A DNA stretch of 64,000 bases from Actinotignum schaalii (GCF_028864145.1 NZ_JARBHJ010000003.1:1-64000); one strand, 5' to 3'; counted from the stretch's first letter, positions 1 through 9,375 are shown. Made by a program: numbers and translations. Notes: generated by a model not told the origin, from the sequence alone.

Positions 1-209
1 TGGCCGGGGTGTTTTTATATGTGAATAAACAAGCTAAGGGCGGTGGGGGTAACATACCCCCCCCATTAAATAAAAATATTTTTAAAAAAACCACCCCCCA
101 CCGGCGCGCCCCCCCCGGGGCCCCCCCCCCCTTTTCTCTAAGCATCAGCGCGGTGGATATAACAGATACAGCCGCGCCGGAGGTACGGCCTGCACGGCCG
201 GAGCACAGC
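1..209. other. Low-complexity window edge, no gene seen
   Basis: No convincing gene lies in this stretch. It holds long runs of C (around 57-64 and 111-132), an AT-rich patch with the 14-nt palindrome TAAAAATATTTTTA (71-84), and a short G/C inverted repeat (45-51 against 55-61). Composition is unlike the rest of the window. An open frame crosses it on the plus strand but runs antisense through rpsT, so it is a shadow. It may be a poor-quality contig end or a real low-complexity intergenic tract; the sequence alone cannot decide. Confidence 0.6.
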
Positions 210-476
210 CTACTTGGCCAGTGCGTTCACGCGCTTAGCGAGCTTCGACTTGCGGTTCGCCGCCTGGTTGCGGTGGATAACGCCCTTGGACACAGCCTTG
301 TCCAGCTTGCGGGAGGCCGCCGCCAGGAGGGTTTCCGCCTCTTCGGCATTGCCGGCTTCCACGGCAAGGCGAGTCTTACGGATGTAGGTCTTCAGTTCCG
401 ACTTAACGGCCTGGTTGCGAAGGCGACGCTTCTCGTTCGTCAGAACGCGCTTCTTCTGCTGCTTGATATTAGCCAA
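210..476 (-). CDS. rpsT: 30S ribosomal protein S20
   Basis: S20 binds 16S rRNA early in assembly of the small subunit. The 88-residue product opens with ANIKQQKKR after the initiator and is Lys/Arg/Ala rich, as expected for the family, with a helical composition throughout. I choose the TTG at 476 as start because it places ANIKQQ next to the initiator, as in other S20 proteins, and GAAAGAG lies about 8 nt upstream. The in-frame ATG at 497 would add seven residues not usual in S20. It is the last of three leftward genes. No strong terminator is visible before the low-complexity edge. Confidence 0.93.
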   Translation of the reverse strand: MANIKQQKKRVLTNEKRRLRNQAVKSELKTYIRKTRLAVEAGNAEEAETLLAAASRKLDKAVSKGVIHRNQAANRKSKLAKRVNALAK

Positions 477-636
477 TGAAATATCTCTTTCGGTCAATCG
501 CTAGGCGATAGATGAATATGGTCGGAGAGGGAAGCGTTCCTCGTAGGACTGCGGGCGTGGGGCACCCGTGGTTGTTACGAAAGAACAAGGACTTGCCACC
601 CGACCGGTGAAAGTCCATCTCCAAACACTACCAGAA

Positions 637-1158
637 TCAGGCGGTTTCGCGCGAGGTCCCGGTGTGAATCCCCTCTCCCGCACGCTTGTCCAATAGCGTA
701 TTCAGAAACGTGGTGACAGCGGGAAGATTCGCAATGCGGCGCAGAGTGACTGTGGTACCTGACGTCGTCGTCACAAGAAGGGAACCGGAGGTCCCGGTAC
801 CCGCAGGTTGCGCATCCACCCGTGCCACCGCGGCGAGCGGAAGATCGTGCCCGAGCTTCGTGAACACCCCGCGCCGGGTAATAATCCGGCGGTTGGTAAT
901 ACTCACCGTGCTCATATACCACTGCAGCCACGGCCACCCGGCAATCGCAATAAGCGCGAGAACCCCGGCCGCCACCACCAGCCACCCGGCCAGCGGCTGC
1001 CACCTACCCGGCAGCGCTACCACCCCGAGCACCGCGAGGAACACCACCGCCGCGGCACCGAGCGCCCGCGGCAGCAAATGCCGGGCATCGGGGTGCATAT
1101 GGACAAGGAGTTCTTCGCCGGTTCCGAGTAGTTTTTGCGACAGAGGCATACTCACCAT
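637..1158 (-). CDS. PH-domain membrane protein (bPH2 type)
   Basis: The 173-residue product has a short cytoplasmic N-terminus, two close hydrophobic segments (about 30-50 and 55-78) and then a bacterial PH-like domain containing YMSTVSITNRRIITRRGVF, the signature of the bPH2/YdbT family. Such proteins are membrane associated and of poorly known role. It lies between an LLM oxidoreductase gene and rpsT on the same strand. A second ATG three codons downstream (1149) is an equally possible start. I am confident of the family, not of the function. Confidence 0.8.
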   Translation of the reverse strand: MVSMPLSQKLLGTGEELLVHMHPDARHLLPRALGAAAVVFLAVLGVVALPGRWQPLAGWLVVAAGVLALIAIAGWPWLQWYMSTVSITNRRIITRRGVFTKLGHDLPLAAVARVDAQPAGTGTSGSLLVTTTSGTTVTLRRIANLPAVTTFLNTLLDKRAGEGIHTGTSRETA

Positions 1159-1272
1159 CGTGCCACAAAGAAAACGCGGGCGTGCGAGGCGGCTGATAGC
1201 GTGGGGGAAAAGAAACGCGAAGCTGCGCGATATGGTACGACGCCGGGCCTAGCTGCCAGCTCCGTGCCTTCC

Positions 1273-2268
1273 TCAGCTATCCAAGCCGTAGCCACGCGCG
1301 GTGAGCTCCAAGCACGCCAGTGATTCTTCATGCGAGGTAGCCTGCACCGAGATCATCAGTTCATCGGCCTGTGCATCGCGGGCAAACTTTTGCAGGTAGT
1401 CACCTACCTCGGCCGCGTCCCCCACCGCGGTGTAGCGGAGCATATCGAGGATTTGGCGGGCCTGCGCACTGTCCATGACCGCATCAAGATCCGCATCGGA
1501 TACATCGCGGCTCGGCGCCCCGCGCAGCAGCATATTCCGGACCCGGGCCCGCTTGACCCGCTCAAATTCGCGGGCGGCTGCCTCTGAAGTTTCTGCCGCC
1601 GTCACATTCACCGCCGCAATCACATAGGGCTTGGCCAGCTCCTCCGAGGGTTGGAAATTCTCCCGGTAGTGGGCGATAGCCTCGTGGAGCAGGCGCGGAG
1701 CGAAATGGGATGCAAAAGAATAGGGCAGGCCCAGTTGCGCGGCCAGATCCGCCCCGAAAAGCGAAGAACCCAGAATGATGAGGGGCACGTGGGTGCCCTG
1801 GCCCGGATAGGCCGCCACCCCCGGCACCCGGGAAGCATCCCCGAGGAAACCCTGGAGTTCCACCACATCACGCGGGAAATTCTCATAGGCGCTGGCATCG
1901 CGGCGCAGCGCGTAGAGGGTACGGCTATCGGTGCCCGGCGCTCGCCCGAGTCCTAAATCAATACGCCCCGGATACATTTCCGCCAGCGCCCCGAATTGTT
2001 CAGCAATGACGAGCGGGGAATGGTTAGGGAGCATCACCCCGCCCGCACCCAGCCGAATTCGGGAGGTATGCGAGGCAACGTAGCCGATGATAATCGCGGG
2101 GGAGGAGGAGATCACCGTGGGCATATTGTGATGCTCGGTGTACCACACCCGGGTGTAACCGGCGGCTTCGGCACGCCTAGCGAGGTCCACGCAGCGGTGC
2201 AGGGCCGCGGCCGGAGCTTCGCCGTCGTACCGCGTAGCGAAATCTAACACTGACAAAGGAACATTCAT
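1273..2268 (-). CDS. LLM-class flavin-dependent oxidoreductase
   Basis: A luciferase-like (LLM class) monooxygenase/oxidoreductase using reduced flavin; the substrate cannot be read from sequence. The 331-residue product shows VPLSVLDFA at the N-terminus, VWYTEHH near 43, the SSPAI segment and YPGRIDLGLGRAPG near 105-120, as in the YhbW-like group. The start at 2268 follows GGGAG about 5 nt upstream; an upstream in-frame ATG at 2301 lacks a comparable ribosome site. It is transcribed away from lepA, and the two promoters appear to overlap at 2314-2341. Length is normal for the family. Confidence 0.85.
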   Translation of the reverse strand: MNVPLSVLDFATRYDGEAPAAALHRCVDLARRAEAAGYTRVWYTEHHNMPTVISSSPAIIIGYVASHTSRIRLGAGGVMLPNHSPLVIAEQFGALAEMYPGRIDLGLGRAPGTDSRTLYALRRDASAYENFPRDVVELQGFLGDASRVPGVAAYPGQGTHVPLIILGSSLFGADLAAQLGLPYSFASHFAPRLLHEAIAHYRENFQPSEELAKPYVIAAVNVTAAETSEAAAREFERVKRARVRNMLLRGAPSRDVSDADLDAVMDSAQARQILDMLRYTAVGDAAEVGDYLQKFARDAQADELMISVQATSHEESLACLELTARGYGLDS

Positions 2269-2313
2269 GGCAACTCCCGTGACCGATATATCCATATCCA
2301 TTATGGTCCAAGG

Positions 2314-2341
2314 ACTATACTTGAGCAGAGTTTATTGTGAA
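2314..2341. promoter_or_regulatory. Overlapping divergent -10 elements, LLM gene and lepA
   Basis: On the minus strand TTCACA (2341-2336), a 16-nt spacer and TATAGT (2319-2314) form a near-consensus promoter for the LLM gene. On the plus strand TATACT (2316-2321) is a good -10 for lepA and gives a leader of roughly 20 nt with AAGGAGAGAC just before the GTG. The two -10 hexamers share four bases, so both cannot be occupied at once. No good plus-strand -35 is visible. Confidence 0.5.
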
Positions 2342-2349
2342 GGAGAGAC

Positions 2350-4203
2350 GTGCCTATTTCTTCCGCTGAGGAATCGCGCGCCATTATTCCGGGCGCGACG
2401 GCGCCCGAGCGTATCCGAAATTTTTGCATTATTGCGCATATTGATCACGGAAAGTCCACGCTGGCTGACCGGATGCTCCAGCTCACCGGGATTGTGGAGC
2501 AGCGCGAAATGCGTGATCAATACCTGGACCGGATGGATATTGAGCGTGAGCGCGGCATCACCATCAAATCGCAGGCCGTGCGTTTGCCGTGGTCGGTGGA
2601 GGGGAAAGCCTACGCTCTCAATATGATTGACACCCCGGGCCACGTGGACTTTTCTTATGAGGTCAACCGTTCGCTGGCGGCCTGCGAAGGCGCGGTGCTG
2701 CTCGTGGATGCCACCCAGGGAATTGAAGCGCAGACCCTGGCCAATTTGTATATGGCCATGGAAAACGATCTCACGATTATTCCCGTCCTCAATAAAATCG
2801 ATTTGCCTTCCGCGCAGCCGGAAAAGATCGCGGAAGAAGTGGCTTCCCTCCTCGGCGTAGAACCGGAGGAATGCCTAGCCGTTTCCGGGAAAACGGGGGA
2901 GGGCGTGCCCGAGCTCCTCGATCGGATCGTCGCGGAGATTCCCGCGCCCTCCGGGCGTTCGGACGGGCCGGCTCGTGCCATGATTTTCGATTCTGTTTAC
3001 GATATTTATCGCGGGGTCGTTACCTATGTGCGTGTGGTTGATGGTGAGCTGACCACCCGCTCGAAGGTGCGTACCATGGCCACCCGCACTGAACACGAAC
3101 TCCTGGAACTGGGCGTGATTTCCCCCGAGCCTACGCCCACCACCGCGCTGGGCGCCGGGGAGGTCGGCTACCTTATTACCGGTGTGAAGGACGTACGCCA
3201 AACCCGCGTGGGGGATACCGTGACCGGTGCGCGCGAGAGCGCTACGGAAGCCCTGCCCGGCTACCTCGATCCGAAACCGATGGTGTATTCCGGAATTTAC
3301 CCGATGGACGGCTCCGATTTCCCGAACCTGCGCGAGGCCCTGGAAAAACTCAAGCTCAATGATGCTTCGCTGGTTTACGAACCGGAAAGCTCGGTGGCCC
3401 TCGGTTTCGGGTTCCGCTGCGGCTTCCTGGGCCTGCTCCACCTGGAGATTATTCGCGAACGACTCGAGCGGGAATTCGACCTGGATATTATTGCCACCGC
3501 GCCTTCGGTGATCTACCGGGTCATCACGGATGCCGGTGAAGAACTCACGGTTACGAACCCCTCGGAATTCCCGGAAGGGAAAATTCGGGAGATTTACGAG
3601 CCGACCGTGCGTGCCACGATCCTGGCTCCCTCCGATTACGTGGGTTCCATTATGGAGCTGTGCCAGGAACGCCGCGGGGCGCTCCAGGGCATGGATTACC
3701 TCACCGCCGAACGCGTGGAGATTCACTACGTGCTACCGCTGGCGGAGATCGTCACCGATTTCTTTGACCAGCTCAAATCCCGCACGAAGGGCTATGCCTC
3801 CCTCGATTACGATATTTCCGGCGAACAGCCCTCCGATCTGGTCAAGGTGGATGTGCTGCTCAATCACGAACAGGTCGATGCTTTCTCCGCCATCGTCCAC
3901 AAGGACAAGGCCTACTCCTACGGCAATGAGATGACGAAGAAACTCAAGACCCTTATCCCGCGCCAGCAATTCGAGATCCCGGTGCAGGCCGCGGTAGGTT
4001 CGCGCATTATTGCCCGCGAAACTATCAAGGCTCTGCGTAAGGACGTGCTTTCCAAGTGCTACGGCGGCGACGTCTCGCGTAAACGCAAACTGCTCGAGAA
4101 GCAGAAGGAAGGTAAGAAGCGCATGAAATCCATCGGGCGCGTGGACGTGCCCCAGGAAGCTTTCGTTGCGGCCCTCACCTCCGAAGCACCCACCGGGAAG
4201 TAA
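2350..4203 (+). CDS. lepA: Elongation factor 4 (back-translocating GTPase)
   Basis: LepA/EF4 is a ribosome-bound translational GTPase that acts on stalled or mis-translocated ribosomes and in 30S biogenesis. The 617-residue product has the G1 loop AHIDHGKST (29-37), DTPGH (94-98) and NKID (148-151), then domains II, III, V and the LepA-specific C-terminal domain with [10 protein letters not shown] near 560. Length is typical. It starts with GTG after a strong AAGGAGAGAC site. trmB follows 2 nt after the stop and hemW shortly after that, so the three are probably co-transcribed. Confidence 0.97.
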   Translation: MPISSAEESRAIIPGATAPERIRNFCIIAHIDHGKSTLADRMLQLTGIVEQREMRDQYLDRMDIERERGITIKSQAVRLPWSVEGKAYALNMIDTPGHVDFSYEVNRSLAACEGAVLLVDATQGIEAQTLANLYMAMENDLTIIPVLNKIDLPSAQPEKIAEEVASLLGVEPEECLAVSGKTGEGVPELLDRIVAEIPAPSGRSDGPARAMIFDSVYDIYRGVVTYVRVVDGELTTRSKVRTMATRTEHELLELGVISPEPTPTTALGAGEVGYLITGVKDVRQTRVGDTVTGARESATEALPGYLDPKPMVYSGIYPMDGSDFPNLREALEKLKLNDASLVYEPESSVALGFGFRCGFLGLLHLEIIRERLEREFDLDIIATAPSVIYRVITDAGEELTVTNPSEFPEGKIREIYEPTVRATILAPSDYVGSIMELCQERRGALQGMDYLTAERVEIHYVLPLAEIVTDFFDQLKSRTKGYASLDYDISGEQPSDLVKVDVLLNHEQVDAFSAIVHKDKAYSYGNEMTKKLKTLIPRQQFEIPVQAAVGSRIIARETIKALRKDVLSKCYGGDVSRKRKLLEKQKEGKKRMKSIGRVDVPQEAFVAALTSEAPTGK

Positions 4204-4205
4204 AT

Positions 4206-5114
4206 ATGTCCGAGCGTCCCGAAGATTTACGCGCGGCTCGCCCGGATGCCGCACCGCAGCAGCACGACGGCGCAGCCGGGCCCTCCGCACCCGACCGCTC
4301 CCAATGGCGCATCCGCTCTTTCTCCCTGCGCGGTTCGCGCCTGGGTGCGCGCCACGAAGAAACGGTGGCCCGCCACCCCGAGCTTTTCGTGCCGCTGGCC
4401 CCCGGACCCCAGGCCACCACGGTAGCCCTGGATGCCCGCTGTGACCTCGGGCAAGTTTTCGGCCGCCAGGCCCCGCTCGCCGTGGAAATCGGTCCCGGTT
4501 CGGGCGAGCACGGTGTCTCCTTCGCCCAGCGCCACCCCGAATATAATGTGCTGCTCGTGGAAGCCTGGGCTCCCGGTGCGGCGCGCTGCGTGGCCAGTAT
4601 TCTGCGGGCGGACGTCACCAACGTGCGGGTGCTGGAAGCTGACGCCGCCCAGGCCCTCCCGGTCCTCTTTGGCTTGGAATGCGCGGGCTTGGTTCGCGGG
4701 GAAGATGTGACTGCCTGCGGGCCGGCGCGCAGCGCCACCCACCCCAATGCCGCGAATCCGCGCGCCGAGCAGGTGTGGACATTCTTCCCCGATCCCTGGC
4801 GCAAAGCCCGCCACCACAAGCGCCGCCTGGTTGCCGCGCCTTTTGCCACGGTGGTGGCCGGGATGCTCCGGGAAGGGGGCACCTGGCGACTGGCCACGGA
4901 TTGGGATAATTACGCCTGGCAGATGCGCGACGTCGTCGAAACATCCCCGTATTTCACGAATCCGCACGCCGGTGAACGCCCCGACCCCACGGATCCCACC
5001 CCGGAACGTGGCGGTTTCGCACCGCGCTGGGAAGAACGCGTCCTCACCCGTTTTGAGGAACGCGGTATCGCGGCCGGGCGCACCATTCACGATATTCTCG
5101 CGGTGCGGGCCTAG
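4206..5114 (+). CDS. trmB: tRNA (guanine-N7)-methyltransferase
   Basis: TrmB methylates G46 of tRNA using S-adenosylmethionine. The Rossmann SAM loop EIGPGSGEH is at 94-102 and the tRNA-binding block FPDPWRKARHHKRR at 194-207. The C-terminus carries TRFEERG, as in the family. Between the SAM fold and the FPDPW block lies a segment (about 155-190) that looks longer than in most TrmB proteins as I remember them, and the N-terminus has a low-complexity extension of about 35 residues. The start follows GGGAAG at the end of lepA with a 2-nt gap. Confidence 0.93.
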   Translation: MSERPEDLRAARPDAAPQQHDGAAGPSAPDRSQWRIRSFSLRGSRLGARHEETVARHPELFVPLAPGPQATTVALDARCDLGQVFGRQAPLAVEIGPGSGEHGVSFAQRHPEYNVLLVEAWAPGAARCVASILRADVTNVRVLEADAAQALPVLFGLECAGLVRGEDVTACGPARSATHPNAANPRAEQVWTFFPDPWRKARHHKRRLVAAPFATVVAGMLREGGTWRLATDWDNYAWQMRDVVETSPYFTNPHAGERPDPTDPTPERGGFAPRWEERVLTRFEERGIAAGRTIHDILAVRA

Positions 5115-5120
5115 GCTCCG

Positions 5121-6389
5121 ATGGCGTCCCTCCCGCACGGCGAGCCGGCTCCGGCCTCCGGCGCACTCCCAAACCCGGATGTGAGCGCCGGTTTTTCCGC
5201 CTACGTTCATATTCCTTTTTGCACGGTGCGCTGCGGTTATTGCGATTTCAACACCTACACTAAGGCGAGCTTCGGGCCAGGTGCGGGCCGCGATGATTTT
5301 CCAGCTACTCTCGCCCGTGAAATAGCGCTTTCACGGGAGGTTCTCGACACCGGCACCAACCGCGCCGCGCTGCGCACCGTTTTTTTCGGGGGCGGTACTC
5401 CCACCCTGTTGGATGCCGAGCAGCTCGTCGCGGTACTCGCGGAGCTGGAGTGCGCTTTCGGTCTAGCCGAGGGCGCCGAAATCACCACGGAATGCAATCC
5501 GGAATCCGTGGACCGCGAGGCCCTCGCCACCCTGCGTGCCGGCGGTTTCACCCGCATCTCTTTTGGGATGCAATCAGCTGTGCCCGAGGTGCTGCGCACC
5601 CTTGACCGCCAACACAGTCCCGGCCAGGTGGAACGCGTCACCGGCTGGGCCCGCGAGCTTGGTTTGGAGTATTCTCTCGATCTTATTTACGGGGCGCCGG
5701 GGGAGACGATGGCGCAGTGGCGCACCTCCCTCGCGGCCGCCCTCACCCTCGAACCCGCGCATATCAGCGCCTACGGGCTCATGGTGGAGCCCGGCACTAA
5801 AATGGGAATGCAGGCCCGCCGCGGTCTCATTAGCCTCCCCGATCCGGACGAGCTCGCCGATAAATACGAGGTCGCGGATGATATCCTCAGCGCGGCTGGC
5901 TACCGCTGGTACGAAATTTCGAATTGGGCCCGACCCGGTCACGAATGCCGCCACAATTGCTATTACTGGGAGAACGCGAATTGGTGGGGTTACGGCCCCG
6001 GCGCGCACTCGCATATTAATGGGGTGCGGTTTTGGAACGTTAAACATCCGAGCGCGTATGCGGATCGGGTCTGGGCGCGCGGAATAGGGAACAACGACGG
6101 CGCCGCCGCGCCACGCGCGGCGGGCGGGATAGCAGCGAGCCAGCCGGCCATTACGTCGCCGGCCCTGGAGCGAGAAATTCTCAGCCCGGCCGAACAACGC
6201 GAAGAAAAAATCATGCTCGGTATCCGGATGCATAGCGGAATTGATATCCCGCGGGGCGTGGACGCCGCGGTGGTGGAGGGCCTGGTCCGGGATGGTCTAG
6301 TCGAGGCAGAAACCGCGCGCGCCGGGCGCCTCGTTCTGACCCGGCGCGGGCGGCTCCTGGCTGATACCGTGACCCGGGCTCTTTGGTAG
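5121..6389 (+). CDS. hemW: HemW-type radical SAM heme chaperone
   Basis: The 422-residue product has the radical-SAM motif with Cys34, Cys38 and Cys41 (CTVRCGYCDF), then FFGGGTPTLL and EITTECNPE, matching the HemN/HemW family. The short N-terminal region before the CxxxCxxC motif, with no HemN-type extension, fits HemW (heme trafficking) rather than oxygen-independent coproporphyrinogen oxidase; many databases still label these HemN. A roughly 30-residue Ala-rich insertion near 315-345 precedes the C-terminal HemW domain. It follows trmB by 6 nt and closes the lepA run. Confidence 0.88.
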   Translation: MASLPHGEPAPASGALPNPDVSAGFSAYVHIPFCTVRCGYCDFNTYTKASFGPGAGRDDFPATLAREIALSREVLDTGTNRAALRTVFFGGGTPTLLDAEQLVAVLAELECAFGLAEGAEITTECNPESVDREALATLRAGGFTRISFGMQSAVPEVLRTLDRQHSPGQVERVTGWARELGLEYSLDLIYGAPGETMAQWRTSLAAALTLEPAHISAYGLMVEPGTKMGMQARRGLISLPDPDELADKYEVADDILSAAGYRWYEISNWARPGHECRHNCYYWENANWWGYGPGAHSHINGVRFWNVKHPSAYADRVWARGIGNNDGAAAPRAAGGIAASQPAITSPALEREILSPAEQREEKIMLGIRMHSGIDIPRGVDAAVVEGLVRDGLVEAETARAGRLVLTRRGRLLADTVTRALW

Positions 6390-6420
6390 AGCTGATCCTG
6401 GTATGTGAAACGGATAGGCT

Positions 6421-7209
6421 TTAGCGGCCGGTGTAACCGGCATCCACGGCGATTACGGTACTCGTCACGTAAGAAGCCGCGTCGGAGAGCAACCACAGGG
6501 CCGGTTGCGCGATTTCGCGCGGGCTACCAAAACGGTTGAGTAAGGAAATCATGGGTGCGTATTCCTCACCGCTAGTTCCAAGAGCTTCTAAGGCGTCATG
6601 CAACATTGGTGTATCAATAGCACCCGGGGCAATGGCGTTAACGCGGATATTATGCGGGCCGTTCTCCACTGCTGCTACCTTGGTTAGGCCAATTACTCCA
6701 TGTTTGGCAGAAACATAAGCAGGATTAAATGGTTGGGGTCGAATGCCGGAAACCGAAGCGGTATTGACGATAGCACCTCCATCACCTTGTGCGAGGAATT
6801 GCTTAATTTCGTACTTCATGCACAGCGCCACACCTTTGAGATCGACTTTCATGAGCTTATCCCAGTAGTCTTCATCGAATTCGGAGGTGAGTGCATTATC
6901 GGGCGCAGCAGCTGCATTATTGAAAGCTCCATCCAGGCGTCCGTAGGTTTCTACCGCGGTCGCAACCATATTTTGGACGGATTCGGAATCTGAGACATCT
7001 GTACATACCGCAATAGCTTTGCCACCAGCCTGCTTGATGGTAGCGACGGTTTCTTCAGCGCCGTCTAGATTGTAATCAGCGACGATGACCTTAGCGCCGG
7101 CTTCAGCAAAAAGAATCGATGCTTCGCGCCCGAGCCCGGAGGCTCCTCCCGTGACGATAACGCTCTTATCGGAGAGAACCGGGAAAGTGGTGACATTGTT
7201 AGTCCGCAT
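6421..7209 (-). CDS. SDR-family NAD(P)-dependent oxidoreductase
   Basis: A classical short-chain dehydrogenase/reductase of 262 residues. The dinucleotide loop TGGASGLG is at 20-27, NNAA at 97-100, a catalytic serine near 152-154 and Tyr165/Lys169 in YVSAK. The substrate is unknown. The start has GGAG at good spacing. The gene is visibly richer in A/T than its neighbours: the two 60-base lines beginning at 6781 and 6841 contain 28 and 26 G/C bases, against roughly 60 percent elsewhere. That hints at later acquisition. It faces hemW tail to tail. Confidence 0.88.
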   Translation of the reverse strand: MRTNNVTTFPVLSDKSVIVTGGASGLGREASILFAEAGAKVIVADYNLDGAEETVATIKQAGGKAIAVCTDVSDSESVQNMVATAVETYGRLDGAFNNAAAAPDNALTSEFDEDYWDKLMKVDLKGVALCMKYEIKQFLAQGDGGAIVNTASVSGIRPQPFNPAYVSAKHGVIGLTKVAAVENGPHNIRVNAIAPGAIDTPMLHDALEALGTSGEEYAPMISLLNRFGSPREIAQPALWLLSDAASYVTSTVIAVDAGYTGR

Positions 7210-7286
7210 AGCTACTCCTTCGTGATAAGGGACCTTAGTCGCAATCTATCGAAGGGTGGCTGCAGTGGTCGTCCGGCACGGAGTTT

Positions 7287-8249
7287 TTACGCTACGGGCC
7301 TACGCCGAATGCGTAGTGACGGCCGTTTGATGCCGAGCCGGTAGCGGCGCTTGGGTGCCCGCCCGATGAGGAAAATTCCGAGCAGCATAATAATGGCGCC
7401 CAGCCATTGCAGAGTGGAGAGCCGTTCGCCAACCAGCACCGCGGAAAAAATGATGGCGCTCAGCGGCTGAATCAAAATAAGGGTAGCGGCCACCGAAGGA
7501 TTAACCAGCGGCATACTTGCCTGGCAGAACAACCACCCCAGCACCTGACTGGAGAGCGCAATAAGAATCATCCAGCCCCAGGAACTAGCTGAGAGCGCGA
7601 GGGTGAGGGGACCATGGGTGACAATGAGCAGCGGGGTGGACACCACCGTGGTTACTAGGCAGACGATCGCCATAGCGGTGCCCTGATGGTGCGGAGAATT
7701 AGTGCGCCCGGTGAGGACCACGTACACGGTATAGGTGAGGCCCGCGAGTGCAGAGAGGATAATGCCGCGTATCAGATCGGATCCGCCGGCGCCGTCGAGG
7801 ATGCCCGAAAGCAAGAAAATCCCGCCGAGGGAAAAAGGCGCTGCCACGAAAAACATCCACGGGACCCGGTTGCGGAAGAAAATCCAGGCGACCAGAGGTA
7901 CCGCGAGGGCCTGCACGTAATTGACCACCACCGCGGAAACCGACGGGCCGGCCAGCAGCACCGAAGGCGTCCACAAGGCCATATCCACCCCGAAGCACAC
8001 TCCGCATACCGCGTAGAGCAGTAGATCAGTGCGCCGCATTGGCCCGTACTGGCGCCATTCGTGGATGACCATGGGCAGCAGGGCAAGGAAAGCTAAGCCG
8101 AAGCGGAAGAATACAACCGTGGTGGCATTTTCTCCCGATAGCGTGATAAAGGGAGAGACAAGTCCCACGAGAACCGAAGCAACGGCGAGGGTGCCGCGCG
8201 GGGACGCAACCGCGATTTTGTCCACGAGTGAGCGGCGCTGGAGGGCCAC
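7287..8249 (-). CDS. EamA/DMT-family membrane transporter
   Basis: A drug/metabolite-transporter superfamily permease of about 320 residues with some ten hydrophobic segments arranged as two EamA repeats; the second half carries PLSAIIFSAVLVGERLS, a typical EamA block. The substrate is unknown. I place the start at the GTG at 8249, which has GGAG about 10 nt upstream, rather than at the far upstream in-frame codon at 8330, whose extra 27 residues are not membrane-like. The C-terminus is Arg-rich and cytoplasmic. It precedes the SDR gene on the same strand with a 77-nt gap. Confidence 0.85.
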   Translation of the reverse strand: MALQRRSLVDKIAVASPRGTLAVASVLVGLVSPFITLSGENATTVVFFRFGLAFLALLPMVIHEWRQYGPMRRTDLLLYAVCGVCFGVDMALWTPSVLLAGPSVSAVVVNYVQALAVPLVAWIFFRNRVPWMFFVAAPFSLGGIFLLSGILDGAGGSDLIRGIILSALAGLTYTVYVVLTGRTNSPHHQGTAMAIVCLVTTVVSTPLLIVTHGPLTLALSASSWGWMILIALSSQVLGWLFCQASMPLVNPSVAATLILIQPLSAIIFSAVLVGERLSTLQWLGAIIMLLGIFLIGRAPKRRYRLGIKRPSLRIRRRPVA

Positions 8250-8474
8250 GTGATCACAACTCCTGATAGGGGTGCAGAAGAACCGAAACAACGAGGGCAG
8301 CGGCTCCGGTCGGGACCAGATAGGCGCCACGCAGCAAGGATATACCCTGAGGGCCTCAGGATTGTAGCTAGGTTCGCGCAGCGGTTCCGGAAGGGGTGCT
8401 AATCGCGCTTATTGCCGGGATCGGAGAGGTGTAGTTTGTGGCTCCACCCGGGCGTGGGCGGGTGCTTCTTCCCC

Positions 8475-9335
8475 CTACCGGGTGCCGGCAGCGGTGACGA
8501 AATCGATGAGTTCTTCCATGCGACCCAGCAGTGCGGGTTCAATGTCTTTATACGAATGCACGCAGGCGAGAATACGGGACCAGGCCCGGCCAATATCCTC
8601 GGGGGTCTCGTGGGGCCAACCGAGGCGGCGCAGGGTGCCGATCTTAATATCTTCCCCGCGCGGTACCTCCGGCCAGGCCCGCAAGCCCACGGTGGTAGGT
8701 TTAATCGCTTGCCACACATCAATATAGGGGTGTCCTAGTACCAGTACTCCCGGGCCGGCCACCCGCGCCGCGATCCGCGATTCCTTAGAGCCGGGAACCA
8801 GGTGATCCACCAGCGCCCCCAGGCGGTGCTCATTGTCAGGGGCAGTTTCCTTTACCACGGCCTCCAGATTATCCACCCCGAGTAATTCTTCGACCACCAC
8901 TCCTTCGAGGGCTAGATCTTCACCCCAGATCTTGGCCACCAGTTCGGCGTCGTGCTTACCTTCCACCCAGATACGTGAGGCGCGCGCGACGCGTGCCCGT
9001 GCCTGCACGTGAAAAGAACCGGAGGCGGTCAGGAGCCGGCCGCGCGGAATCTCCACTTTCGGGACGGTGATCTCCACTGGCTCCCCCTCGATCCAATAGC
9101 CTTTGCCCAACGGGAAGGAACGGCGCACCCCGCCGCGGCCCTCCAGTTCCATCTGCCAGCGCCCGGCAACTTTCCCCACCGAGAGCACTTCGCCCACAAA
9201 ACCGGAGGCCACGTCTTCAATGAGGAGGCCGGGCGCGGCCGGGACGGGGCGGGAGGTGCGGCGGTGGTCGTGCGGATCGCGAGCGAGCACGTCGTCGCCG
9301 TAGCGATCAGGCATTCCGGTAGCAGAGAACATCAC
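8475..9335 (-). CDS. DUF3097-family protein
   Basis: The product of about 286 residues matches the actinobacterial DUF3097 family, commonly found next to hemW/hrcA. Visible blocks are IWVEGKHDAELVAKIWG near 120-137, VLVLGHPYIDVWQAIKP near 200-215 and RILACVHSYKDIEP near 255-270. The EGKHDAELV segment resembles a TOPRIM-like glutamate motif, which would suggest a nucleic-acid role, but that is inference. Start choice between ATG codons at 9335, 9332 and 9314 is open; the last lies closest to DRYGDDVL, where homologues tend to begin. Confidence 0.82.
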   Translation of the reverse strand: MMFSATGMPDRYGDDVLARDPHDHRRTSRPVPAAPGLLIEDVASGFVGEVLSVGKVAGRWQMELEGRGGVRRSFPLGKGYWIEGEPVEITVPKVEIPRGRLLTASGSFHVQARARVARASRIWVEGKHDAELVAKIWGEDLALEGVVVEELLGVDNLEAVVKETAPDNEHRLGALVDHLVPGSKESRIAARVAGPGVLVLGHPYIDVWQAIKPTTVGLRAWPEVPRGEDIKIGTLRRLGWPHETPEDIGRAWSRILACVHSYKDIEPALLGRMEELIDFVTAAGTR

Positions 9336-9369
9336 GCTCTAAGGGTATGCGCTCAGGGTCCGCCCCGCG

Positions 9370-9375
9370 TAGAAT
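9370..9375 (+). promoter_or_regulatory. -10 element of hrcA
   Basis: TAGAAT sits directly against, and by one base inside, the CIRCE operator, as expected for a promoter blocked by HrcA. No clear -35 hexamer is visible at 17 nt upstream. Confidence 0.5.

Noticed and set aside
181-209. Short CGGCC-TGCAC-GGCCG repeat after rpsT as terminator
   Set aside because: Five base pairs with no U-run; too weak to call.
9-479. Plus-strand open frame of 156 codons across the low-complexity edge
   Set aside because: It runs antisense through rpsT and its product has no protein-like features; it reflects poly-C coding for proline and the GC bias of the opposite strand.
8445-8464. CACCCG-N8-CGGGTG repeat after the DUF3097 gene
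   Set aside because: Only six base pairs and no U-tract on the minus strand; in DNA this GC-rich such repeats arise often.
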